DNA of 64,000 nucleotides from Rhyacichthys aspro (lineage: Eukaryota > Chordata > Actinopteri > Gobiiformes > Rhyacichthyidae), in the NCBI GenBank assembly GCA_036850595.1, contig CM072158.1, forward strand, positions 14,275,422 to 14,339,421. Reading direction: 5' to 3'. Position numbers and translations under genes: made by a program. The notes beneath the pieces were generated by a model. The model ran no database searches, was not told the DNA's origin, and saw only the letters and a list, made by a program, of their open reading frames with translations. Positions 45,840 to 55,835 of this stretch are shown here, one piece after another. Every line of letters starts with the position of its first letter. Position 1 is the stretch's first letter.

Positions 45840-46035
45840 ACCTAGCCTCTAGTGCCACAGCACTGGTGTATGAATGTATGAAAGGCTTGGTGTATGGCAG
45901 CCTGCCTCTCCATCTGCCCCAGATGTGAATGTGTGTGAATGGGGTAAATGGAAGCATGATGTAAAGCGCTTTGGTGCCTGAGTAAGGCATGAAAAGACCT
46001 ATATAAATGCATGTCATTTACCATTTACCATATTT
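45840..46035 (+). mobile_element. L2-type LINE 3' end (or SINE using it)
   Basis: GAATGTGTGTGAATGGGGTA, then TGTAAAGCGCTTTGGTGCCT, then CTATATAAATGCATGTCATT. This is the characteristic 3' end shared by L2-clade LINEs and some fish SINEs, followed by short TTTACCA repeats. Upstream coding sequence is absent, as usual for 5'-truncated copies. Confidence 0.75.
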
Positions 46036-46319
46036 CCAAAGCTATGCATTTATGAATACAAAAAGTGTAGAATATTGAAATTCTTATCAACATGGTAACA
46101 TAAGACTATAAAAAGAATGACCAATGTAATTTTGATGAAGCACATATTTTAAAGTACATTTTCTTTTTAATGCATTTCCTACAATTATTTTTTTGAAATG
46201 TGTTTGCCCCTTTCCTGATTTCATATATGTGATTAATCACAGTTAATTCATGATTTAACAAGACGGGTATCTTTATTTGTATTTGTTTGATGATCTGAAA
46301 GAGGTAAATGTGACAAATG
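46036..46319. other. AT-rich intergenic DNA
   Basis: No feature seen. Confidence 0.45.
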
Positions 46320-46320
46320 T

Positions 46321-46450
46321 TCCAAAAAAAAAAAAAGAAATCAGGAAGGGAACACAGCACCTTCACAGCACTGTATGACCCGAGCCGGAATCAAACCCAG
46401 GCCGCTTGAGTATGTGGTATGCACTCTACCAGGTGAGTCACAGAGCTCCC
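46321..46450 (-). mobile_element. tRNA-derived SINE head, minus strand
   Basis: On the minus strand an A-box-like CTCACCTGGTAGAGTGC (46437-46421) is followed about 35 bp later by a B-box-like GGGTTTGATTCC (46398-46387), the spacing of an internal RNA polymerase III promoter. It lacks a full cloverleaf. The plus-strand A-run at 46324-46336 marks a T-rich stretch in SINE orientation. Confidence 0.6.
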
Positions 46451-46539
46451 AGCAATTCCTCCATTTTTAAAGTAAATTTTTTATTCTCTCTCTAAAATTG
46501 TGTTTAAGGCCCCACTCAGTGCACAAACCTAGGAGTGGA

Positions 46540-46985
46540 TGTTGATATTTTGGTGCAGCACAAACTGTCCCAGTGGGAGCTCGAGAGCAGTGAAGCTGGA
46601 ATATTGTTCTAATTGTTTTATGTGAAGGCTAATGTATTCCGCACATCCCACACGAACAATAAGCTTAATTTGTTTATGATTGTGTACACTTTGCCTGTCG
46701 GGGGTGTTTCATCAGAAGTGGGGGTCTGGGACAAAGCCTGCGACCGTGCGCCGTTTGAGTGTTTTTATCTCAATTAAGTGGAACAATTCTCATTTATTTG
46801 CATTACAGTCTGTCTGCCATTCATCCTCATTCAAGCACTACTTTTATGTGCTCTTGTTTTGCATCTGAAAGCACTTTGCAAGTTTGTTCTGAAAAGTGCT
46901 TCACAAACAATATGTACATTTGCAGCTCATTTATCTCAACCCCCAGTGAACTCTTGAGAAGTACTTTCGGGACAAAAATAAATAA
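46540..46985. promoter_or_regulatory. Candidate conserved noncoding segment
   Basis: Repeat-free, mixed-composition sequence with several transcription-factor-like cores: AAGCTTAATTTG at 46661, CTCAATTAAGTGG at 46769 and ATTTGCATTACA at 46795 (octamer-like). No coding signal. One of the better candidates by texture; still inference. Confidence 0.35.
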
Positions 46986-46989
46986 ATGA

Positions 46990-47205
46990 GTTCTGGGGAG
47001 TAGAAACGCAAGTCAGAGATCATGAGCTGTGGATCTTTTCATCGGTACAAAACCCACTGGCTGCTCACTCAGGCGTCCCCTAAACAGACATTGACGGAGG
47101 GACCTTGTGGACCTACAAGAAAAACGGAAAAGCAGGCTTTGACCGGGAATTGAACTCGCTGGACCAGAACCACGGCGGTCAATGAGGCACACCGGGGCAA
47201 CAGGC
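46990..47205 (-). mobile_element. Possible tRNA-derived SINE, minus strand
   Basis: The minus-strand sequence from about 47200 contains TGCCTCATTGACCGCC as a weak A box and GAGTTCAATTCCC (47156-47144) as a good B box, spaced as in tRNA genes. A further 130 bp of body follows. Family not recognised. Confidence 0.4.
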
Positions 47206-47926
47206 AGGAAAATACAATTAGTGCAAATTTGCTGTGACATTTAGCAACAACACTCTCACTTTTTTTTTTTCTAACCTGGTTTTAGTCTGTTTGTTGGAGT
47301 GCTGTGTGCTGTCAGCTGAAAGTTAATCTAGTAATATTTTGTTTACTAAAAGGACATTCAATAAGTACATTCTGTATGTTCATCTCAATAGCCTGGGCTC
47401 TTTTACATCTGCTGTGCTGAGATTTAATGATCTATTTAAACAATTTAGTGAGTTGATCTTGATTTTAAATGCAAATTAATTTTCATTCATTTTCTACCAC
47501 TTGTAATATATGGATAACAGGAAATCTGAGTGAACCAGTGAATAGAAACGGCCCATCAGTTTGAGTGCAAATGGTAGTACTGTATATCAGTGGATGTCCC
47601 TAAGTGTTAGCCCTGCGATTAGAGGTGCACTTTGCCTCAAACCAAAGCAGTTACCAAAGGGATAATTAGCTTGTTATGGCCCATCATTTATAACTATGTT
47701 AATTTTTGATGTTTCAATGTCGGTCATTCCTATCATTGTGAAGCAGCATTTACCATAATTGCTATGATTTATCAGAAAGACAAAAGCACATCAACATTAG
47801 ATTTTTCCAAAAATATACCCACTGAACCCTTCAGAATATGCTTTGTTGCAGATGTACTTAACTCTGACATCTTACACTCTACAACCTGATGATTTAGCAT
47901 GTGTTAGACAACCTGTTGACACGCAT
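47206..47926. other. AT-rich intergenic DNA
   Basis: CATTTTCTACCACTTGTAAT at 47488 resembles the CATTTTCTNCCNCTTAT motif seen in fish retroposons, too short to classify. Nothing else. Confidence 0.4.
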
Positions 47927-47929
47927 TAA

Positions 47930-48450
47930 ACAGGCATTACCTCATTTTTTCACTGTTGCATTTAGTTTTACACTTTAATCCGCAGTGGGAAAAAAGCAGC
48001 TTTATAATTAAGGATTATAATAGATGAGAGTGATCAGCCCACAGTGGGATTCTGGCCAATCACAGCTCACTTCAGGTAAAAAGGAGCGCTCCCATTGGGT
48101 GACACTGACACTCTTCAACAATGAAGGACCGAGAAAATACCAGGAAATGGGTTATCACTTGCAAAATATGTATTATTTTACAGTGAAACAGCTCAAAAAA
48201 GATCAAATTAGAGAAATTGGCAGCAAATTAATCAAAGGGAGACAATGAGACAATTATAGGATTGCTAACAGTAAACTCAAATCTAAAAGTTTAAGTATTT
48301 TGTGGTAAAAATTGGTCAGGTTTTGCCTTTTTCTTTTTCTTTTTTTTAATAAAAGAAGCAGGAAAGATTACTACGCTGCTGTTGTGGGAGAGTTGTGAGG
48401 CTGAGACGGGGACGGCAAAAACAAAATTAGGTTCTGCAGTTTTAATTTCT
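47930..48450 (+). repeat. Copy D of the uncharacterised dispersed repeat
   Basis: Same ordered motifs and orientation as 24405-24925: AACAGGCATTA at 47929, ATTAAGGATTATAATAGATG at 48007, TCTGGCCAATCACAGC at 48051, CTCCCATTGGG at 48089, AACAGCTCAAAAAAGA at 48187, GTATTTTGTGG at 48295 and AGAAGCAGGAAAG at 48353. Confidence 0.7.
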
Positions 48451-48765
48451 GTGCAAACAGGATACATGAATGTAATGTCAGAGTTAATTTGAGAACGAAA
48501 TGTCCAAAGTCTTACCTGAGGGGCAAGCATGGACTAAAATCAGTCTTGCAACCACTGCCGTAAAGAACTGATAAACCACACCAGTTCTATATGGCTTTAA
48601 TGTTCTCACAATGTGATGGCTTTAAGTTCACAGTAAGAAGTCCTCTATCTCTGGAAAAACGGAAATGGATGGAGTTTTCCTGTTCATTTCCTGGTAATCA
48701 TGGCCTGTCTGATTCAGTGTTGCTGTGTGACTGAAACAAAATTGTGACCACTACAGAAAACTCCA
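48451..48765. other. Intergenic DNA, no feature seen
   Basis: No recognisable feature. Confidence 0.45.
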
Positions 48766-48769
48766 CTTG

Positions 48770-48960
48770 CAGAGCTCAGTCACAGAGTGGTTAGCACTCC
48801 TGCCTCACAGCAAGAAGGTCAAGGGACTCCCAGGGGCTTTTCTGTGTGCAGTCTGCATGTGCTCCCGAGTTACCATGAGTTCTCTTCACTACTTCAGCTT
48901 CCTCCCACCGTCCAAAGACATGTGGGTGAGTAAGATTGTCCATAAAGAATGAATGTGATG
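48770..48960 (+). mobile_element. tRNA-derived SINE, diverged
   Basis: CAGAGTGGTTAGCACTCCTG, then CCTCACAGCAAGAAGGTC, then CTTTTCTGTGTGCAGTCTGC and TTCCTCCCACCGTCCAAAGA. This is the recognisable wording of a widespread fish tRNA-type SINE (SINE_FR2-like, by recollection). The B box is degraded (GGTCAAGGGACTCCC), so it is an old copy. Confidence 0.75.
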
Positions 48961-49235
48961 ATGAAAGGTTGTCAGTGTATGTCTTTGAGCGTAACCCGTG
49001 TAATTATCAAGTAATTGTCCAGGAAGTCTATTTCTGAGGTGTTTTCATAGATTTAACCCGTTTCATTTATTTTATTCCACTAAATTAACTCTCTATGCTC
49101 TAAAACTTACTATTTGGGTAAATCATTACACAACGTTAAGCACAACAAAAAGACTACAGTATTTTTTTCATATACCCCATGTTATGAAAAGGTCTCACCA
49201 GCATGTACAATTAGTTCCCTTTGTTCATTTGTTTT
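48961..49235. other. AT-rich intergenic DNA
   Basis: No feature seen. Confidence 0.45.
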
Positions 49236-49239
49236 CCCT

Positions 49240-49545
49240 TGGCTCAGCAAGCGTCTTCATATTGATTAACCTTGATTTAATTTCTGTATCAATTTACCCC
49301 ATGGACTAAATTGGAGTCTGGGAGCCTCTTCTCGTGTGCACGTAGTCTGCATGTAAAAGGGCAGACCTGCACGGCCATTTATATCCTCATTTGTAAAATT
49401 TGGCCATTGGATAAAAGATTGCATTTATCACAGCGCCGGTCGGATCAATAGTATTCGTGTAAGGAGAGAGGTTAGGCTGCAAGGACACAGCATGATAAAT
49501 TGGAGAAATGTGGGAAAGTACAGCAACTGTTATTGGAAAAAGATA
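49240..49545. promoter_or_regulatory. Candidate conserved noncoding segment
   Basis: Repeat-free sequence with a dense set of cores: ATTGATTAACC at 49261, TTGATTTAATTT at 49272, CCATTTATATCC at 49376 and GATAAAAGATTGC at 49410. No reading frame of interest. Inference from motif density. Confidence 0.35.
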
Positions 49546-50550
49546 GATATCCACAGCGGTGTAATTTCACTTTGGTATTTAAAGGTTTTATGGTAAAAAA
49601 TGAAGTTGGTTTTGTTGGTGGAGACTTTAAATTTCTATTTGGAGGAAATGAGCAAAGATGGTAATAGGATTATAGAAATGAGATTATACCTAATGTTCCT
49701 TAAAGGCAACCAAGCTTTTCTTTACTTTTTTGTATTTTTACCAATGGTTATGAGCGTGAACTTTGCCGTAAAAAGAAAATATATTTGTATATATGTGTAT
49801 AAATATTCCCGACTTTGGCTCAAAGTCTTTGTCTGAGTGCGCTCTTGATTTGTAAGTCTTTTGACCGAGCCGAGGCAGGAAGCCGAACACCAGGGTAAAT
49901 TTAGGACACTCACCGAGGAACTGCCTTCCCGCCTTCTCTCATTCTCTGTCTCCATATCTCCACTCTCCGGGTTCACTCCTGTCTCCCCTTTGAGTTAGTT
50001 GCTTCTCCTCCAGAGTAGGAGTGGAGTGTTGATTGGTGGCGTGCTGGCAAAAAGCAGGAGACTGGGGGGAACCTGCTGATGTGAGCTCACTCAGCGACTT
50101 TTGGCCCTGGTCTGGCAGGAACAAAGAAGATGGATCTGCAGGGCACTGACGGACCGAAATAAAGCAGAACTAAATGTCACCCAGCGAGAAAGCCACTTAG
50201 TGCTCTTCTTTATTGAAGCTTCCGCTGCAAATAGATTTCCCAGCACGCCGACCGCCTTTGTTCAGCCTCTGAGCATTAACATTACGAAGGAGCCGCTGCA
50301 CAATAGCGTTGAAGTCGGGAAAACACAGACTGAGACCTTGTACTGTGAAAAGGACAAGACCGGGAGACACAGAAGTCAAAGACCAGGGAACAGATCTCAA
50401 GTCCAATCTCACGCTGATGACAAATTCATGATTAGTTTGCTAGTGTTGTCGTCAAAGAGAGAAGAAAGGCTGACAAATCAATAACATAGTCTCAGCTAGT
50501 CTTGATTTACAATTGCACTTTCCAAAGACTTGTTCTGAAGACCAAGACTA
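49546..50550. other. Intergenic DNA
   Basis: AT-rich to about 49840, then mixed composition to about 50480 with a 127-codon plus-strand frame (50101-50484) lacking any domain. Possibly part of a conserved block, not a supportable gene. Confidence 0.35.
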
Positions 50551-50555
50551 TACCA

Positions 50556-51115
50556 CACACATGTCAAACTCAAGGGGCCAAATACTGCCCTTTGCAATGT
50601 TCCATGTGGCCCTCAGGTTTTAGATGGATTTGATTGTTACCACATATTACAAAGATAAATAAAACCTGCTCAAATCCAACTAAAACCTGTTCAAATCCTT
50701 CTACAACCTGTTGAAATCCAACTAAAACTTGTTCAAACCCCCTTAAAATTTAAATTACAACCTGTTGAAATCCAACTAAAACCTGGTCAAATCACACTAA
50801 AACCTTTTCAAATCCAACTAAAACCTGTTCAAATCCTTCTACAACCTGTTGAAATCCAACTAAAACCTGGTCAAATCACACTAAAACCTTTTCAAATCCA
50901 ACTAAAACCTGTTCAAATCCTTCTACAACCTGTTGAAATCCAACTAAAACCTGGTCAAATCAGACTAAAACCTTTTCAAATCCATCTAAAAGCTGTTCAG
51001 ATCCAACTAAAACATGTTCAAATCCAATGAAACCACTTCAGATCAATCTAAAACCTGTTCAAATCTTATTAAAACCAGTTTGCCGCCCCTCACCACTTTG
51101 AATTTGACACCTCTG
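50556..51115. mobile_element. hAT-type nonautonomous element containing a minisatellite
   Basis: The left end CACACATGTCAAACTCA and the reverse complement of the right end CAGAGGTGTCAAATTCA match at 13 of 17 positions. They resemble the CAGGGGTGTCAAACTCA terminus of a very common fish hAT family. GGGGCCAAATACTGCCC and CATGTGGCCCT follow on the left, as in that family. The rest of the interior is the 21-bp array. No clear 8-bp target duplication survives. Confidence 0.75.
50660..51080 (+). repeat. 21-bp minisatellite with an 84-bp higher-order period
   Basis: About 20 units of the type AATCCAACTAAAACCTGTTC. Four variants form an 84-bp block: one with CCTTCTACAACCTGTTG, one with CCTGGTCAAATCACAC, and two others. 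The block recurs, with TTTTCAAATCCAACTAAAAC at 50805 and 50889. Units at the right end are more diverged. Confidence 0.95.
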
Positions 51116-52440
51116 TTGTAATACAATAACACTGCACACTCAGTGATGGTTAAGAGACTTCTCAGAAGATGCAATATATACATCAGTGCATTCTTTTTGC
51201 TTTTTCAGCACTGTGTAACTTTTTAGCCAGCAGAGGGCGCAAATCCCTCTCTGTGCAACCTCACTGTGAGCGGCCGCCATGTTTGTTTGCAAGTAGAGAC
51301 GTTTAAGTTCAAGTTTGGTAGAAAGAACATGTCGCCTGAGGGTTATTTTAGCATATTTTGTACAAATACAACTGTGCAAGGGTCCAGTGTATTGGCCTAT
51401 TTTCTTCATTATATGCGTAGTGTCCAAACATTTAGTCCTTATTAAATTATAGAATGCACTCTTTAAACCAAGACATGACGCACTAAACTGGACAGCGGTG
51501 TGCACCAACACATTATTACTCCGGGGTACATCGTCCCAGTTCTATGCAAAATGACAAAAAGACATGGAAAGTTATGCTTCTGGAGAACTTTGTGTAAGAA
51601 AACCTGGCCTGACACTCTGATCCAATTCTTATTAACATGCCAGCAATGTGAGAAAGACCAAACAAAGACTAACTAGCTGTCTAATATGAATAAAATAAGG
51701 GATATCCGAGCTTCAAAGAAAGATGGTCAAATAATAATTGCTTTAAAGACGGGCAATCAATGGAAAAAATCTGGTTTTCTCCCACTAAAATACACAGCAC
51801 ACAACTATTATCATTACATTTCTACTCATGGCAGCTGTTAGATGTCTAATGGTGGATTTGGATTGTGGTTCATTTGCATCACTGTCAATCTGACTAATTC
51901 CCATCGGTGCACAGAGGTGTATGTACACAGGGCGTAAGAAAGGAGCATGAAGTATACATAAACGCAGATGCACCTAAGCAACACACAAGGGCCTGCTGAA
52001 TAATGAAGTCTGTATAAAACGTGCATCTCATTGCATTAAACATAAGGTCAGGTTGTGTGTATGTGATAAGGGTTTCCATAAGACTTCCACTGACCAAAGT
52101 TTGTGCTTATTAATGTGTTATTATCTGGCCATTAAAGAAAACAATATGAGCGGTTCTCATCATGTACCAGGAGAAACTTAATATTCTGAACAGCACATTT
52201 GCCTCTTAAGATTTTACACACTATTAAAAGGTGACGGATTAAAGGGATCAAGGACAAGGTAAATGAGGAACTTATAAACTTAATTATGGGCATGGATTTA
52301 TAAGGGTCAGTTGTGGCCAAGTGTCAGGTTTAAAGTTTGTACTGTCCGATGATCATGAATCACTTTCTATAGATGCTATAATTGTGCATTGTGTGCCTTT
52401 ATGATTGTGTTATGTCCTGACCCAGTGAGGTCCTAGGTCT
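51116..52440. other. Intergenic DNA, mixed patch at 51880-52040
   Basis: A GCAGAGGGCGC motif at 51230 is of a kind often found inside fish repeats. The 51880-52040 patch is repeat-free and may be conserved. Minus-strand frames of 62-123 codons have no domain. Confidence 0.35.
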
Positions 52441-52480
52441 AACTTACTTAATATCTTGGTACAAAGATATTAAGTAAGTT
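52441..52480. repeat. Perfect inverted repeat: 17-bp stem, 6-nt loop
   Basis: AACTTACTTAATATCTT (52441-52457) is followed by GGTACA and then its exact reverse complement at 52464-52480. The stem is AT-rich and shorter than a microRNA precursor, and no flanking stem extension is visible. It may be a cruciform-prone site or a template-switch product. Confidence 0.95.
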
Positions 52481-53750
52481 CTCGAATGTCATAACTGCAG
52501 ACACTTCAAGTTTGTCTGTCTCTACGGACTGAGGGTCACTTTTAACAGGTCAACATGGTGTTATTAGGAAAGCTGATCAGAAAAGCCAAAATATGTTGAA
52601 TGTAATGTTGAAGTGTTATGAAAAACAGGATAGTGGACGAAATCAGTGCCATTCTTCAACATTCCAACCACCAACACTGACAATGTTCAATAAATTGTGG
52701 CAAATTTAAAGGTTTTTATCTTATAAGCGGCAAATCTTTTGAGTCTTAGAGTTAGATGCGCAAAGAATCAGACTCCAGCATCTTCTACAGTTGCCCACAA
52801 CCATTTCATTGTACGACAATAACATTCATTAAAACCGGACCTAAAATGGAACCCTGAGGTGTAATAATTCAGGCAGAGCCCTAAAAGCTCTTTTGGAAAT
52901 GCTCTGACTCTGTGGTCCCTGTAAAGCTTGTGCAGTGTCTAATTCATTGAGATAATAAATGTTTATTTCATTTGCATCTGGCATAATGTTAATGTCAATA
53001 TTCAAATGTTGTACAGCTGTTAAATAGCTTCAAAATATGTATTAAAAAAGTACAACTGTGTAAGACCCATGACCTAAATGTGGAAGTAGTGAACTCTAGA
53101 GGCTCAAGATTCATCTCATTTGAAGTTGTCTGATTTGTTCAGAATATCTTCCTCTGTCTGTCATAGGAAAGTTGCTGCAAACACTGCAATTAAACTCTTC
53201 GCTTGGTAACTTTTAAATGTATCCGTTAATATAATTATCTGTTTAAAATGTAACGCTTGGGGCATTTGAATCAGTGGCCTCCCTCTGAGCAGGCTCATTC
53301 CCAATTCCTCTGTTCTCATAATGTTAGCAGCCAAATTAAAGGTGAAGCCAGCAAGATAAGTGAGTTGAACCGACTAGGTGTGAAAAAGACTTAAGCGACG
53401 CTATGTTTGCAAATGACGCCACACTGGTCGATGTGAGCCAACGCTGGCAACAGAAAGGAATAGCATCGCCACATCTCCTCTCCCAGAACACAAAGCCAGA
53501 GGCAGAAACATGAGGATTTGCTAAATGTCAAGTGACTAAGAGGACTGCATGACTTTTTCTTCATATTTTTGTAAAGTGACTAGACAGTATGAGCAGCACA
53601 AGGCTTTAGGCACAGGCAAAATGCAGAAGAGAGGACTGGGGGACGGCAGTTATTGAGGGCAAGTAAGCTTGTTGAACTCGTTGCCAGTTTTCTGTCCTCT
53701 CTTTCTCGTAGAAAAGATTAGCCGCTGCACCATAAAGGTCACAATAGTGT
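52481..53750. other. AT-rich intergenic DNA
   Basis: No gene or repeat end recognised. Confidence 0.4.
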
Positions 53751-53754
53751 AGTA

Positions 53755-53930
53755 CTCTCTGGCAGTGGCAGCCATGGGATTGGATTGGCCGCTCTTCAAA
53801 GCCGGGGATTAGCATGGAGCCGCGAGCGAAAAGTAACCCGGCGCTTACGGGCCCGATTGCCGCCAAATGACAAATTACAGCTGGTCTGGTTAGGTCTGGC
53901 GGGCCAGCGGGGAGCGTGGGTCGGTCCAGA
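53755..53930. promoter_or_regulatory. Candidate conserved noncoding segment
   Basis: GC- and CpG-rich island in AT-rich surroundings, with GGGATTAGCATGG at 53805 and GACAAATTACAGC at 53869. Overlapping frames on both strands (162 and 109 codons) reflect low stop density. Inference only. Confidence 0.3.
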
Positions 53931-54185
53931 TGAAGGCTCGGAGAAAACCACCGACTTCTTACTCTATTATACACACGAGTGGCTCCATTCACTCCAACAC
54001 ACTCGCGCCCATCATGCCCTTCAATGCCAAAGGAAGTGGAGCAGGGACAAAAAATGGACACAGCTATTTCAAAAGACTTGGAATCCCAAAACATCTGTCA
54101 CACTGTCTTATTGAACGAGAGGTGTCAATTTAGGGAAAGGCGTTTAGTCGAATTGTCACAGGAAAAACAAGATCACAAATATAAT
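53931..54185. other. Intergenic DNA, no feature seen
   Basis: No recognisable feature. Confidence 0.4.
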
Positions 54186-54189
54186 TTAG

Positions 54190-54425
54190 GATTCATGATG
54201 AAGGAGTCTAATAATTAGCCTGATATTGAATTAATGACTGCTAATAATCCAGAGAAAGTGTCATGAGGCTGAGATAATTGCATTGGATTGTGCTGTTTTA
54301 ATTTAATGTATTAGTGAATTGGGCAAATTTGACTTTTTTTAGTCAAATAAAAGCAGGAAAGGTCACTCTACTGTTGTTGGCACTGGGAAGAAAAATGTGG
54401 GTAATGTAGCTTTAAGTGACCCAGG
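54190..54425 (+). repeat. Partial copy E of the uncharacterised dispersed repeat
   Basis: Shares TAATGACTGCTAATAATCCA with the 4779 region and, at its right end, AAAAGCAGGAAAGGTCACTC and GTAATGTAGCTTTAA with copy C (AAAAGCAGGA, GTAATGGAGCTTTAA). The middle is deleted relative to C and D. Confidence 0.5.
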
Positions 54426-54449
54426 TCAAATAATTATGCCTTATGATTG

Positions 54450-54600
54450 ATAGCTTTATTCATTTTCTACTGCTTCATTTATTTATTTTTATTTTTTTTA
54501 ATTTAACCTTTATTTATCCAGGAAAAGATCCATTCAAGAAGAGCAGGAGTACAGACTATGTGGAGGCTACAAACAGGCGACTGAACATTAAACCTCAGGG
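54450..54600 (-). mobile_element. Minus-strand LINE/SINE 3' tail
   Basis: TTTAACCTTTATTTATCCAG at 54501, preceded by a T-rich run, is the complement of CTGGATAAATAAAGGTTAAA, a recurrent fish retroposon 3' end. The body towards 54600 is diverged. Confidence 0.6.
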
Positions 54601-55655
54601 TACAAACTGGACAAGATGACACTGACAGACTTCCATTCAGACTCACAAAGTAGATTTCATATGTACATGCATGTCTTTGGATGGTGGAAGGGAGCAGGTA
54701 CACAGAAAGACCATGGTTGTGTATCGAACATGTAACGTATTAGCAACAATGCAATATGCCAGCTTAAGAGATGTACACAATCATAACAATGTCATAAAAA
54801 TGAGTGGATTCTTGAGGAAAAGAAGCTCAGGAAAAAGCAATCATTACCAGGTACGGATTAAATTAAGAGCTAATGCAACCTGGGTTTAGGTTTTTGTGGA
54901 ATAGAATTGTAAGTGAAGAGCCATGAAGAGCAAAGACCATGAAAACTGAGCACACATTATTCATTGAACAATTAATTACGAAACTAAGAGGTTAGAGATT
55001 GGCATATTGGAGGCATTAAATCATATACAAGACACTAGAATTGTGAAAAGTGAAGCAGTGTCGAATGCATCAACAGTTTGCTTTTGCTGTGGGTAAGAGG
55101 CCCGAAACCGCAACATTTGGTCATTTCACAGAGCGTTGAGGCCCGCCGAAACAATGTTGAGGCAATCAGAGATAATTGTGCGCTAATGGCTCCCTCTCCA
55201 CTCGCTTCCTCTAATTGGCTGAAGCACCATCTGCGTGGATAAACACACTATGCACACTCGAATGCACCGGACGCACACTAATGGCTCCCGTTCTCACGAC
55301 ACAAACATTCGGTATGGTTACATTCACAGACTAACACTCACGCCCGCAAAACGAGACAGGAAAGGGATAGTTTACGGAAAAGTGTTGAAAAGTTCACGCA
55401 AGAAAGGCAAATACGCAAAAAGGAAGAGGATTATGAGCGCCTGTAATTATAACAAACAACTACTTCATATTGGCTTTGTAGAAGATGGTGGTTGAGGAGG
55501 CTTCACTGTTTTTAAGACGTTTTCTGCCTGTAGATGTCTTAGTTACGATTAATACAGGATGTACAGATGGTGAACACTCACTACAGCCGCACTGACCACT
55601 ATAAAGGCTCAAATTGCTTTTCTTAGATGGGTTTTTACAACATAAGACAATGTGG
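54601..55655. other. Intergenic DNA, mixed patch at 55090-55330
   Basis: The patch around 55090-55330 is GC-richer with CTAATTGG near 55211 and no repeats; possibly conserved. No gene supported. Confidence 0.35.
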
Positions 55656-55666
55656 TGTTTCAAAAA

Positions 55667-55835
55667 GAGGTGCAGTGGCTCAAGAGGTAGAGCAGGGCAT
55701 CCAAAAAACAGAAGATTGTCAGCATCCAATAAGCAAAAGGTTGGCGGTTCGATCCCCACTCTCCCCCACTTCATACTGTCCTTGTGTCCTTGGGCAGCTG
55801 TGGCTACATAAATGCCTGTCATTTATAAAGATAAA
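55667..55835 (+). mobile_element. tRNA-derived SINE
   Basis: An A box TGGCTCAAGAGGTAGAGC (55676) and B box GGTTCGATCCCC (55746) are well preserved. They are separated by an insertion-expanded spacer. CCTTGTGTCCTTGGGCA and a terminal CATAAATGCCTGTCATTTAT then follow, as in fish SINEs that borrow an L2-type tail. Confidence 0.75.

Noticed and set aside
46387..46437. True tRNA gene on the minus strand
   Set aside because: Boxes are tRNA-like, but I see no full cloverleaf or terminator; a SINE head fits better.
50101..50484. 127-codon plus frame as a gene
   Set aside because: Opposite strand is also open, no recognised motif, and no poly-A or splice signal.
52441..52480. MicroRNA precursor
   Set aside because: The stem is only 17 bp and does not extend beyond the perfect repeat; precursors need roughly 30 paired bases.
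53606..54114. 162-codon minus and 109-codon plus frames
   Set aside because: Mutually overlapping over a GC-rich patch in AT-rich DNA, without domain or start context.
55667..55835. True tRNA gene
   Set aside because: A and B boxes are present but their spacing is expanded and no acceptor stem pairs; downstream sequence is SINE-like.
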